In this document: one piece after another, positions 42,718 to 50,287 of the stretch
Layout: every line of letters starts with the position of its first letter
Numbering within the stretch: position 1 is the first letter of the stretch
Assembly: GCF_000712295.1 (NCBI RefSeq)
Contig: NZ_JMKI01000036.1
Location: 146,503-210,502 of the forward strand
Reading direction: 5' to 3'
Source: Synergistes jonesii
GTDB taxonomy: Bacteria > Synergistota > Synergistia > Synergistales > Synergistaceae
Length of the DNA: 64,000 nt
Translations under genes and position numbers: made by a program
Notes under the pieces: generated by a model
Database searches by the model: none
Told to the model about the DNA's origin: nothing
The model's input: only the letters and a program-made list of their open reading frames with translations

Positions 42718-42833
42718 TTTTTTATTTAAACCTTTCCGTAGTTATTAATCGGCAACAGAAAAGGCGTTTACATATGGAACGTGAATGGCGTCCGGCATAC
42801 AAGAAAAAAATAACGCGCCCCGCCCGTGTTTGC

Positions 42834-42862
42834 TTGACCTGCGGTGAGTCAAATGGTAGTAT
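42834..42862 (+). promoter_or_regulatory. Sigma-70-type promoter of the nickel transport/lar operon
   Basis: TTGACC (42834-42839) and TAGTAT (42857-42862) are separated by exactly 17 bp. Transcription would begin near 42869, leaving a leader of about 165 nt before the CbiM start. Confidence 0.65.
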
Positions 42863-42871
42863 TTTGTAACG

Positions 42872-43018
42872 CGAACGAAGCGTCGGCGCTCCGCGAAGAA
42901 GGCCGGGCCGCACGAAGCGGCGCTTCAAAAAAGTTTCGTTCGGGCCGTTTGGCGGTATTTTAAATTTGAGCCACGAAGGCTTTTTTCTTTTTGAAAAGAG
43001 AGCCGCGTGGCTTTTTGT
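42872..43018 (+). promoter_or_regulatory. Structured leader with an intrinsic terminator, candidate riboswitch or attenuator
   Basis: The leader contains a closing helix CGAACGAA (42872-42879) with TTCGTTCG (42935-42942), enclosing a GC-rich part with further complementarity (GAAGCG/CGCTTC). A terminator follows at 42969-43016: AGCCACG pairs with CGTGGCT, GGCT with AGCC, then TTTTT. The hairpin ends only about 5 bp before the ribosome site (GGAGGAG, 43021-43027) of the nickel/cobalt transporter gene. This arrangement is what a transcription-attenuating riboswitch looks like. I do not recognise a cobalamin or standard NiCo consensus, so the ligand is unknown. Confidence 0.55.
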
Positions 43019-43033
43019 TTGGAGGAGATCATT

Positions 43034-44026
43034 ATGCATATGTCCGATGCTCTGCTTTCCCCAGCCGTCGCGCTTACGATGTGCGCGGCCGCCGGGGCCG
43101 CCGTCGCTTATTCGGCGGCGAAGCTGAAGAAAAACGAGTTTTCCGAGAAAAAGCTTCCGCTCACGGCGATAGCGGGCGCATTCGTATTCGCCGCGCAGAT
43201 GATAAATTTCACGATACCGGGCACCGGTTCGAGCGGCCACATCGGCGGCGGCATTCTTTTAGCGGCGCTCGTCGGCGGCGACGCGGCGCTGCTCGCGGTC
43301 ACCGCGGTGCTGGTGATTCAGGCGCTCTTTTTCGCCGACGGCGGGCTTCTCGCCCTGGGCTGCAACATATTCAACATGGGCGTGATCCCCTGCCTCGTCG
43401 TTTATCCGCTGGTATTTACGCCGATGCTGAAAAGCGGCGTCACGCGGGGGCGCCTCGCCGCCGCGTCGATAGCTTCCGCGCTGCTCGCGCTGCAGGCCGG
43501 GGCTTTTTCCGTCGTCCTGGAGACTACTTCCTCCGGGATAACGGCGCTGCCTTTTTCAACGTTCGTCATGCTGATGCAGCCGATACATCTTGCGATCGGG
43601 CTCGTCGAAGGCCTCGTGACCGGCGCGGTGCTTTCGTTCGTCTGGAAGGCCCAACCCGAGCTGCCGGATTTCGCCGCGGCGAGCTTTGAAAGCCGCCCGA
43701 TGAAAAAGGTCCTCGCGCTCTTTGCCGCGCTCGCGCTGCTATGCGGCGCGATTCTCTCGTCGTTCGCGTCGTCCTACCCCGACGGGCTCGAATGGTCCAT
43801 ACTGAAGGTTACGGGAAAAGAAGAGCTTGAGGCCTCCGGCGAAATTTTCGACAAGTCCGCCGCGCTTCAGCAGCGCACCGCTGTGATGCCGGACTACGAT
43901 TTCGCCGAAGGAGAGGGCAAGGGCACGGCCGCGGCCGGAGTGATCGGCTCGGCGGCTACGTTCGTGCTCGCGGCGGCGGTATGCGCGCTCGTTTCGAGGT
44001 CGAAAAAGAAGGGGCTGCCGAACTGA
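43034..44026 (+). CDS. cbiM: ECF nickel/cobalt transporter substrate-binding component, CbiM-CbiN (NikMN-type) fusion
   Basis: The ATG at 43034 behind GGAGGAG gives 330 aa. The N-terminus MHMSDALLSP has the His at position 2 that binds metal in CbiM/NikM. The core has HIGGGIL, ALFFADGGLLALGCNIFNMG and LMQPIHLAIGLVEGLVTG. After residue 230 a second region with a membrane helix, SSYPDGLEWSILK and another helix matches the CbiN/PDGLE domain fused at the C-terminus. With CbiQ and CbiO next to it and lar genes behind, nickel is the most likely ion. Confidence 0.92.
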   Translation: MHMSDALLSPAVALTMCAAAGAAVAYSAAKLKKNEFSEKKLPLTAIAGAFVFAAQMINFTIPGTGSSGHIGGGILLAALVGGDAALLAVTAVLVIQALFFADGGLLALGCNIFNMGVIPCLVVYPLVFTPMLKSGVTRGRLAAASIASALLALQAGAFSVVLETTSSGITALPFSTFVMLMQPIHLAIGLVEGLVTGAVLSFVWKAQPELPDFAAASFESRPMKKVLALFAALALLCGAILSSFASSYPDGLEWSILKVTGKEELEASGEIFDKSAALQQRTAVMPDYDFAEGEGKGTAAAGVIGSAATFVLAAAVCALVSRSKKKGLPN

Positions 44027-44040
44027 CGGGCGGAAGATAA

Positions 44041-44844
44041 ATGCCGGAGCTGCGCGCGGCGCTTTACGACATTTATTCGTTGGAAGCGCTTTCAGTCGGA
44101 GCTTCCGCTATGCACGCGCTCGACGCGCGGGCGAAAGCCGTCGGCACGCTTTTTTACCTCGCGGCTCTGCTTTCGTTCAGGCAGCGCGAGCTGTCGGCGC
44201 TCGCGCCTTTCGTTCTTTATCCGGCGGCGGCGCTTTCCGTCGCCGGCGTCCCGCTTCGTATGATGATGAGAAGGTTTCTTACGGCGCTTCCCTTTTGCCT
44301 TTTCGCGGCGATTTCGTCGGTTTTCTTCGACAGGGCGCCGCTTTTCTCTATCTTCGGCGTGACGGTCACTTCGGGCTGGCTGATATTTTTCTCGATAATG
44401 TTCCGCGCGCTGCTCTGCGTCGCCGCGGTGCTGGCGCTGATAGCGACGACGCCGATGTACGAGCTCACGCGCGCTCTGCGTCGGATGCGCGTGCCGGAGT
44501 ATTTCGTTTTTCTCTTCGAGATGACGTGCAGATACGCGGGAACGCTCTCCGAGGAGGCGCTTTCGATGCGCACCGCGTGCGCGCTGCGCGGCGGAGGCGT
44601 GAGGATGCGCGACATGGGCTCCTTCGCCGGCCGGCTGCTGCTGCGTTCCTTCGCGCGCGCAGAGCGGGTCTGCGCCGCGATGAGATGCCGCGGCTGGGGC
44701 GGAGGCGACGTACTTTTCTGCAGCGGGCGCGCGCTCCGCTTCGACGATTATATTTTTCTCGCGCTACTCTGCGGCTCGTCGCTCTTTTTCCGCATCGTGA
44801 ACGTGCCGCAGGCGGTCGGCAAGCTCCTGATATGTTTGTTTTAG
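44041..44844 (+). CDS. cbiQ: ECF transporter transmembrane component CbiQ
   Basis: A 267-aa membrane protein with 5-6 helices, HALDARAKAV at the start of the core and the coupling-helix motif AMRCRGWGGG (A-x-x-x-R-G type) that contacts the ATPase. It starts 14 bp after the CbiM gene and its end overlaps the CbiO gene by 13 bp. Confidence 0.92.
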   Translation: MPELRAALYDIYSLEALSVGASAMHALDARAKAVGTLFYLAALLSFRQRELSALAPFVLYPAAALSVAGVPLRMMMRRFLTALPFCLFAAISSVFFDRAPLFSIFGVTVTSGWLIFFSIMFRALLCVAAVLALIATTPMYELTRALRRMRVPEYFVFLFEMTCRYAGTLSEEALSMRTACALRGGGVRMRDMGSFAGRLLLRSFARAERVCAAMRCRGWGGGDVLFCSGRALRFDDYIFLALLCGSSLFFRIVNVPQAVGKLLICLF

Positions 44845-45524
44845 AAGACCTCACCGTCACGTATCCCGACGGCACAAGGGCCGTCGAAGGCGTTTCGTTC
44901 CGCCTTGCGCCGGGCGAAAGCGCGGTGCTTGCAGGGGCTAACGGCGCCGGCAAGAGCTCGCTGATTCTCGCGGCGGTCGGCGTGCTGCCCTCCACCGGCA
45001 TGGTCTGCGCCGACGGCGTGACGCTCGAAAAGAAAAATCTTGCTGAGCTCCGCAGGAGGGTCGGCGTGCTTTTTCAAAATCCAGACGATCAACTCTTTTC
45101 GGCGACGATTTACGACGATATCGCCTTCGGCCCGCGAAACATGGGCCTCTCCGCCGAGGAGACGGAAAGACGCGTAAGCGAAGCGCTCGCGCTTCTGGGT
45201 ATAGAATATCTGCGTGGGAAAACCGCGCTGAAGCTCTCGGGCGGGGAGAAGCGCCTCGCGGCGCTCGCCTCGGTCCTCGCGATGAAGCCCTCAGTGCTGC
45301 TCTTCGACGAGCCGACGGCTTTTCTCGACCCGCGCGCGCGGAGGAATTTGATAAAGATAATGAACGGTCTGCCGCAGACCAAACTCATCGCGTCGCACGA
45401 TCTGCCCTTCGCCGGCGCCGTGGCGTCGCGCGCGATAGTGTTGAAAAGGGGGCGGCTCTTCGCGGACGGGGCCGCGCGGGAAATACTCCGCGACGAAAAA
45501 CTGATGGAAGAGGGCGGATTGTAG
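44832..45524 (+). CDS. cbiO: ECF transporter ATPase CbiO
   Basis: The ATG at 44832 lies inside the last codons of cbiQ, giving 230 aa. Walker A is AGANGAGKSSL, the Q-loop is LFQNPDDQLFS, the signature LSGGEKRLAAL, Walker B LLFDEPTAFLD and the switch His is in ASHDLPF. These are the features of the energising ATPase of group I ECF metal importers. A longer open frame upstream in the same frame is only the shadow of cbiQ. Confidence 0.92.
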   Translation: MFVLEDLTVTYPDGTRAVEGVSFRLAPGESAVLAGANGAGKSSLILAAVGVLPSTGMVCADGVTLEKKNLAELRRRVGVLFQNPDDQLFSATIYDDIAFGPRNMGLSAEETERRVSEALALLGIEYLRGKTALKLSGGEKRLAALASVLAMKPSVLLFDEPTAFLDPRARRNLIKIMNGLPQTKLIASHDLPFAGAVASRAIVLKRGRLFADGAAREILRDEKLMEEGGL

Positions 45525-45536
45525 GAGGTCCCAACG

Positions 45537-46292
45537 GTGGAATTAAGCGAATTTTTCAGAAAAAACCCACGAGTGGCGCTCGCCTTCTCGGGCGGCGCCG
45601 ATTCCGGATACCTGCTCTACGCGGCTGGAAGGCACGGCGCCAAGCTTCGCGCCTACTATATCAAATCGCCCTTTCAGCCGCGCTTCGAGCTTGACGACGC
45701 GAAGCGCCTCGCGAAGGAGCTGCGCGCGGAGCTCACGGTGATAGAATATGACATATTGGGCTACGCCGCCGTCGCCGCAAATCCGCCGGATCGCTGCTAC
45801 TACTGCAAGAAGGCGCTATTTTCAAGGATAATCGAACGCGCCGCGGGCGACGGCTTTCCGGTAGTGATCGACGGCACCAACGCGTCGGACGACGCCGGGG
45901 AACGCCCCGGTATGCGCGCGCTTTCCGAGCTCGGCGTGCTCTCGCCGCTGCGCGAATGCGGCATAACCAAGGCCGAGCTTCGCGCGCGTTCGAAAGAGGC
46001 GGGGCTTTTCACATGGGACAAGCCCTCCTATGCGTGCCTCGCGACGAGGATTCCCGCCGGGACGAAGATAGAGCGCGATACGCTGCGGCGCGTCGAAGCG
46101 GCGGAGAGGGAGATGTCCGCGCTGGGCTTTTCGGACTTCCGCGTCAGGCTCTTCCACGGCGCCGTGCGGCTCCAGCTTCCCGCCGGGCAGTTCGCCGCGG
46201 CGGCGGGCATGCGCGCAGAAATAGCCGCCGCGCTGGGAAAATATTTCGATACGGTACTTATAGACACCGAGGCGAGGGATAAAGATGAATAA
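45537..46292 (+). CDS. larE: LarE, ATP-dependent sulfur-insertion enzyme for the nickel-pincer cofactor
   Basis: The GTG start at 45537 follows AGGAGGTC, giving 251 aa. The PP-loop is FSGGADSGYLLYA (residues 17-29). The family Cys positions are C87 and C90 in DRCYYCKKALF and C167 in PSYACLATRIP. LarE adenylates and sulfurates the biscarboxylated nicotinate precursor. Proteins with only the last Cys sacrifice its sulfur, while those with three Cys are believed to use a [4Fe-4S] cluster; this one has the three-Cys pattern. Confidence 0.9.
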   Translation: MELSEFFRKNPRVALAFSGGADSGYLLYAAGRHGAKLRAYYIKSPFQPRFELDDAKRLAKELRAELTVIEYDILGYAAVAANPPDRCYYCKKALFSRIIERAAGDGFPVVIDGTNASDDAGERPGMRALSELGVLSPLRECGITKAELRARSKEAGLFTWDKPSYACLATRIPAGTKIERDTLRRVEAAEREMSALGFSDFRVRLFHGAVRLQLPAGQFAAAAGMRAEIAAALGKYFDTVLIDTEARDKDE

Positions 46293-47040
46293 AAACGAAA
46301 CGAAGGAATTACTTGAAAGGGTCGCGCGCGGCGAGACGAGCGTCGAGGCGGCGCTGCTCGCTCTGAAAGACGCGCCCTTCCGCGACATCGGCTTCGCGAA
46401 GATCGACGGACACCGGGCGCTGCGCTGCGGGGCGGCGGAGATCGTCTACGGAGCGTCGAAGACGAAGGAACAGATCGCGGAAATAGCCGCGGAGATGCTG
46501 GGCTCGGGGCAGAAGACCGTCCTCATCACGCGCATGAGCCCCGACGCGGCGGAATTCGTGAGCTCGCGCCTGCCTCTCGATTACAACGAAGCGGCGAGAG
46601 CCGGTATAGCGGGGGAAAGGCCGGCGCCCGACGGCCGCGGGAAGATCGTCATAGCGACCGGCGGGACGAGCGACATCCCCGTCGCCGAAGAGGCCGCCGT
46701 GACGGCGCAGGCTCTGGGAAACGAAGTGACGCGCCTCTACGACGTCGGCGTCTCCGGGCTCCACCGCCTGCTCGCTCATACGGACGAGATAATGACCGCG
46801 AGCGCGATAATCGCGATCGCCGGCATGGAGGGGGCGCTCGCAAGCGTCGTCGGCGGCCTCGCCGATTGCCCCGTGATAGCGGTGCCGACGAGCGTCGGCT
46901 ACGGCGCGTCGTTCGGCGGGGTGTCGGCGCTGCTCTCTATGCTCAACTCCTGCGCCTCCGGCGTTTCCGTCGTCAACATCGACAACGGCTTCGGCGCGGC
47001 CTACTGCGCGAGCATGATAAACCATATAGGGGTGATATGA
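46285..47040 (+). CDS. larB: LarB, pyridinium-3,5-biscarboxylic acid mononucleotide synthase
   Basis: A 251-aa protein overlapping the larE stop by 8 bp. The C-terminal half is PurE-like: IVIATGGTSDIPVAEEAA, YDVGVSGLHRLLAH, AIIAIAGMEGALASVVGGL and PTSVGYGASFGGVSALL. LarB carboxylates and hydrolyses nicotinic acid adenine dinucleotide as the first step of the nickel-pincer cofactor pathway. Confidence 0.92.
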   Translation: MNKNETKELLERVARGETSVEAALLALKDAPFRDIGFAKIDGHRALRCGAAEIVYGASKTKEQIAEIAAEMLGSGQKTVLITRMSPDAAEFVSSRLPLDYNEAARAGIAGERPAPDGRGKIVIATGGTSDIPVAEEAAVTAQALGNEVTRLYDVGVSGLHRLLAHTDEIMTASAIIAIAGMEGALASVVGGLADCPVIAVPTSVGYGASFGGVSALLSMLNSCASGVSVVNIDNGFGAAYCASMINHIGVI

Positions 47041-47825
47041 TGAGAGCGCTCTACCTTGACTGCGGCATGGGCGCGGCCGGAGATATGCTGACGGGCGCGC
47101 TGCTCGAACTCTATTCCTCCCCTGCCGAATTCCTGAAAGAGATAAACGCGGCCGGCCTGCCCGGCGTGAAGGTCGCGGCGTCGCCGTCGGAAAAGTGCGG
47201 CGTCGTCGGGACCCGCATAGACGTTTTCATAAACGGCGAAGAGGAAAAGCCCCAGGCCCCGCACCGCCACACTCACGGCGCACACACACACAGCCGCGCC
47301 CATCGTCACGGCGGCCTGTCCGACATAAGCGAAATAATTTCGCGCGCGGCGCTGCCCGAAGAGGTACGCAAAAATGCGCTCGCGGTATACTCTCTCATCG
47401 CAGCGGCAGAGAGCAAGGTCCACGGCGTACCGGTGGAAAAGGTCCACTTCCACGAGGTCGGCGCGCTGGACGCGGCGGCCGACGTCTGCGGCGTCTGCCT
47501 GCTGCTTCACAGGCTCGCGCCGGAAAAGATTTTGGCCTCGCCCGTACACGTCGGCAGCGGGCACGTGCGCTGCGCGCACGGGGTGCTGCCGGTGCCGGCG
47601 CCGGCGACGGCCGAGATACTGCGCGGCGTGCCGATATACGGCGGCGCGCTGCGCGGTGAGCTCTGCACGCCGACCGGCGCGGCGCTCGTAAGGCACTTCG
47701 TCGACGCCTTCGCGCCGATGCCTGTGATGAGGGTGGAAAAGATCGGCTACGGAATGGGCAAAAAAGATTTCGCCCGCGCGAACTGCGTGAGGGCGATGAT
47801 AGGCGAGATGGAAGACATCCGCTGA
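47037..47825 (+). CDS. larC: LarC, nickel insertion protein, short form with only the LarC1 part
   Basis: The ATG at 47037 overlaps the larB stop (ATGA), giving 262 aa. The sequence shows ALYLDCGMGAAGDMLTGALLEL, a histidine-rich metal-binding stretch around residues 76-91 (HRHTHGAHTHSRAHRH), VEKVHFHEVGALDAAADVCG and EKIGYGMGKKDFARANCVRAMIGE. It ends where the LarC1 segment normally passes into LarC2, and the following 95 bp before the next gene show no continuation in another frame. LarC2, the CTP-binding C-terminal domain in other species, is therefore absent here. Confidence 0.88.
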   Translation: MMRALYLDCGMGAAGDMLTGALLELYSSPAEFLKEINAAGLPGVKVAASPSEKCGVVGTRIDVFINGEEEKPQAPHRHTHGAHTHSRAHRHGGLSDISEIISRAALPEEVRKNALAVYSLIAAAESKVHGVPVEKVHFHEVGALDAAADVCGVCLLLHRLAPEKILASPVHVGSGHVRCAHGVLPVPAPATAEILRGVPIYGGALRGELCTPTGAALVRHFVDAFAPMPVMRVEKIGYGMGKKDFARANCVRAMIGEMEDIR

Positions 47826-47850
47826 CGCCGCTGCGGACGAATTATCAGAA

Positions 47851-47873
47851 CGCCCCCGCGGGGAGCGGGGGCG
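47851..47873. terminator. GC-rich hairpin after larC
   Basis: CGCCCCCGC-GGGGA-GCGGGGGCG-like inverted repeat 26 bp after the larC stop, between converging genes. There is no proper T-run, so it is a weak intrinsic terminator at best. Confidence 0.4.
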
Positions 47874-47920
47874 GAGTCTGAATCCTGAGACTAAGCGGCG
47901 CGGGCGAAAAGCCCTCCCTC

Positions 47921-48355
47921 TTAGATGATGAGCTTTCCTCTCTTGTTCGCCGCCGCGGCGTCGAGCTGGTTGAGGACGTTCGCGCCGGCGACTTCGATCC
48001 TCGGCTTTTTCGCCTCTTCGCGCGCATATTCCTGAAGCTTCTTCTCGTAGTCGGCCATAGACTTCTTTATGCCTTCGACGTCGCCCTTCACCCACTGCAG
48101 GACTCCGTCGGTGATCGTCCTGTAGACGTCCTCCGCCGGCTCCTCCTTGATCACGCCGAGCTCTTTCAGCATACGGTATTCTTCCTTGACCGACGCCATG
48201 ATATCGTCGTCGGTGAGTATGCCTTTTTTATAAAGGACTCTGTATATTATATTCTGTTTAGTTTTGCTGTTTTCGTCGCTTGCCGCGAGGGACTCCACAC
48301 GCTGGAGCAACATCGATATAATCTCCTCGAGGCTGAACTGCACAGGACCCGCCAT
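47921..48355 (-). CDS. Conserved hypothetical protein, helical
   Basis: The start is the ATG at 48355, preceded by GGGAGGAA; the frame is open further but without a site. The 144-aa product has no signal peptide and no membrane helix. It is predicted mostly helical: FSLEEIISMLLQRVESLAAS at the N-terminus, DDIMASVKEEYRMLKELGVI in the middle and a charged coiled region DVEGIKKSMADYEKKLQEYA near the end. I do not recognise a family. It is divergent from the YitT gene with a 110-bp shared spacer. Confidence 0.6.
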   Translation of the reverse strand: MAGPVQFSLEEIISMLLQRVESLAASDENSKTKQNIIYRVLYKKGILTDDDIMASVKEEYRMLKELGVIKEEPAEDVYRTITDGVLQWVKGDVEGIKKSMADYEKKLQEYAREEAKKPRIEVAGANVLNQLDAAAANKRGKLII

Positions 48356-48464
48356 AGTGATTCCTCCCGAAAAATTTGATTTGGATATTATTCTATCACA
48401 ATATCCGCGCGGCAAGAGGTAGTATATAATATGCCAAGCATTTTGAAAGGAGCTGCCGTTCATC

Positions 48465-49370
48465 ATGGTCGACGGAATAATGGAAGAGCGCAGACTGAAG
48501 CGCCTTTTGAAAAAAATCTGGATAATGATATTGTCGGAGTGGAAGACCTTCGCCGTCTCCTTTCTCGCCTGCGCCTTCTACGCGGTCGGCGTCGCGGCGT
48601 TCACGATCCCCTACAAATTCACCGACCTGGGAGTCATGGGAATCGCGGTGCTGCTCAAATACGCGATGGGGCTCAACGCCGCGGTCGTGGCGCTCGTCAT
48701 AAACATGGCGCTTATCCTGTGGGGTTCGCGCTACCTTTCGAAGCGCTTCGTCTTCTGGTCGGTGCTCAACTCCTTCCTGCTCTCGGCGATGATCGACTTT
48801 TTCGGGGGATTCCCTTACCCGCGCATCGACGACATGTTCCTGGTCTCGGTCATAGGAGGCGTGATCAAGGGACTCGGGACCGGGCTCTTTTACCGCGAGG
48901 GCGTCACAGCCGGGGGAATCGACGTAATAGTCACTGTGCTCAAGGCTCGCCGCGGAGTGGAGGCGGGGCGCCTCAGCTTCTACTTCAATATGGCGATTCT
49001 CGCCGTATCGCTCAGCGTCGTCGGGCTTGAAAACGTCCTCTACGGGCTCGCCTCCTGCTACGTCTGCGGCGTGACGCTCGACGGCGTGCTCGCGTCCTTC
49101 GACAGGCGCAAGCTCGTCTTCGTCGTCACCCAGCACACCGAAGCGGTCAATGAATATATCAACAAAACGCTCGGGCGCGGCTGCACGCTGCTTTCGTGCG
49201 AGGGGGGCTTCACGCACAAGGGGGGCTTCACGATCATGTGCCTGCTGACGCAGAGGCAGGCGATGGAGCTGAAGCGCTTCCTCGCGAAGCACTACCAGGG
49301 CTCCTTCATGGCCGTGAGCGCGGCCGACGAGGTACTCGGCAGAGGCTTCAAGCGCTGGCGCAGCATTTAG
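48465..49370 (+). CDS. YitT-family membrane protein (DUF161 plus DUF2179)
   Basis: A 301-aa protein with five to six helices in the first 210 residues. YitT features are FTIPYKFTDLGVMGIAVLLKY, GLFYREGVTAGGIDVIVTVL and DGVLASFDRRKLVFVV. The soluble C-terminal DUF2179 domain includes LGRGCTLLSCEGGFTHKGGFT. The role is unknown, possibly a transporter with a nucleotide- or ligand-binding tail. The start at 48465 has AAAGGAG 13 bases upstream; an ATG at 48480 is an alternative. Confidence 0.85.
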   Translation: MVDGIMEERRLKRLLKKIWIMILSEWKTFAVSFLACAFYAVGVAAFTIPYKFTDLGVMGIAVLLKYAMGLNAAVVALVINMALILWGSRYLSKRFVFWSVLNSFLLSAMIDFFGGFPYPRIDDMFLVSVIGGVIKGLGTGLFYREGVTAGGIDVIVTVLKARRGVEAGRLSFYFNMAILAVSLSVVGLENVLYGLASCYVCGVTLDGVLASFDRRKLVFVVTQHTEAVNEYINKTLGRGCTLLSCEGGFTHKGGFTIMCLLTQRQAMELKRFLAKHYQGSFMAVSAADEVLGRGFKRWRSI

Positions 49371-49400
49371 CGCGGCGGAAATTTTTGTGGAGGCGGCGTT

Positions 49401-50141
49401 TTGAAATATATTTTTGACGTGGCATTTCTTCCCTGCGAAACTCTAAAGGAGCACGACGCACGCATCGTCGTCGACCTTCTGCGCGCCACGACGCAGATAA
49501 CCGCCTTCTTCGACGGAGGGGGCAGCATCCTCGTTCCGGTGACGGAGGTGGAAGAGGCTTTCGCGATGAAGGAGCGCCTCGGTAGGGATTGGAAAATAAT
49601 GGGGGAGCGCGGCGGGCTTCCCGCTCCCGGCTTCGACTTCGGCAACTCGCCCCTCGAACTGTTGGGAGCCGGGGCGCCAGACAACGCCGTTATAACGACG
49701 TCGAACGGCACGCGGGCCCTGATGCGCGCGGCGGAGGGGTGCGGCCGCGTTACGGCGGGCTGCGCGCGCAACGCCGAGGCGGTCTGCTGGGACGCGCTCT
49801 GCTCCGGCGCGCGCGTAGGCGTCGTCTGCGCCGGACGCAACGGAGAATTTTCGCTCGAAGATTCGGTATGCGCCGGCATGTTCGTTGAGAAGCTGCTCTC
49901 GCTCGCGCCGTCGAACGGCGCGAGCGAGATGGAGCTGACGGACGGCGCGATCTCCGCTCTCGCGTTGTGGCATCACCTCGGGCCGGACCTCCTCGCGGTA
50001 TGTCGCGAGTCGGCGCACGGCAGGATACTGTCGGAGCTCGGCTTCGACAATGATATTTTTTTCTGCGCGGAGATAGATTCAAGCTCCACCGTCCCGCTGC
50101 TCAAGGAGACGGGCGGAATACCCGCCATCGTCGGAAGGTAG
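49401..50141 (+). CDS. comB: ComB-like 2-phosphosulfolactate phosphatase
   Basis: The TTG start at 49401 follows GTGGAGGCGG, giving 246 aa. The family core is present: ARIVVDLLRATTQITAFFDGG, MGERGGLPAPGFDFGNSPLE, AVITTSNGTRAL and SLEDSVCAGMFVEKL. ComB removes phosphate from 2-phosphosulfolactate in coenzyme M or sulfolactate pathways, but the other pathway genes are not nearby and bacterial members may have other substrates. It lies 30 bp after yitT, so it is probably co-transcribed. Confidence 0.83.
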   Translation: MKYIFDVAFLPCETLKEHDARIVVDLLRATTQITAFFDGGGSILVPVTEVEEAFAMKERLGRDWKIMGERGGLPAPGFDFGNSPLELLGAGAPDNAVITTSNGTRALMRAAEGCGRVTAGCARNAEAVCWDALCSGARVGVVCAGRNGEFSLEDSVCAGMFVEKLLSLAPSNGASEMELTDGAISALALWHHLGPDLLAVCRESAHGRILSELGFDNDIFFCAEIDSSSTVPLLKETGGIPAIVGR

Positions 50142-50202
50142 CGGCGCCCTTCCCGGAAATCGCGCGGCGAGGCCCTGCAGCGCCGTGTTTTTCTTTTCGC
50201 GG

Positions 50203-50231
50203 TTGGCCTTCTTTATCTCTTGCCTTAAAAT
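50203..50231 (+). promoter_or_regulatory. Possible promoter of the large helicase gene
   Basis: TTGGCC (50203-50208) and TAAAAT (50226-50231) are separated by 17 bp and lie about 55 bp upstream of the helicase start. Confidence 0.4.
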
Positions 50232-50287
50232 ATAAAGTTGTCAGACAAGTTCACAGCGCGCGCCCGCGCGTCGGGGAGGAGTACCGC

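Noticed and set aside
42479..42718. Minus-strand open frame of 79 codons across the tRNA
   Set aside because: It is antisense to tRNA-Leu and its first residues are the typical false translation of a tRNA complement.
42869..43033. Cobalamin riboswitch before cbiM
   Set aside because: I looked for the B12-box and the paired GCC-type elements and did not find them; I kept it only as an unassigned leader.
47825..47920. LarC2 continuation by frameshift
   Set aside because: Only about 95 bp lie before the end of the converging gene, including a GC hairpin; there is no room for the roughly 130-residue domain.
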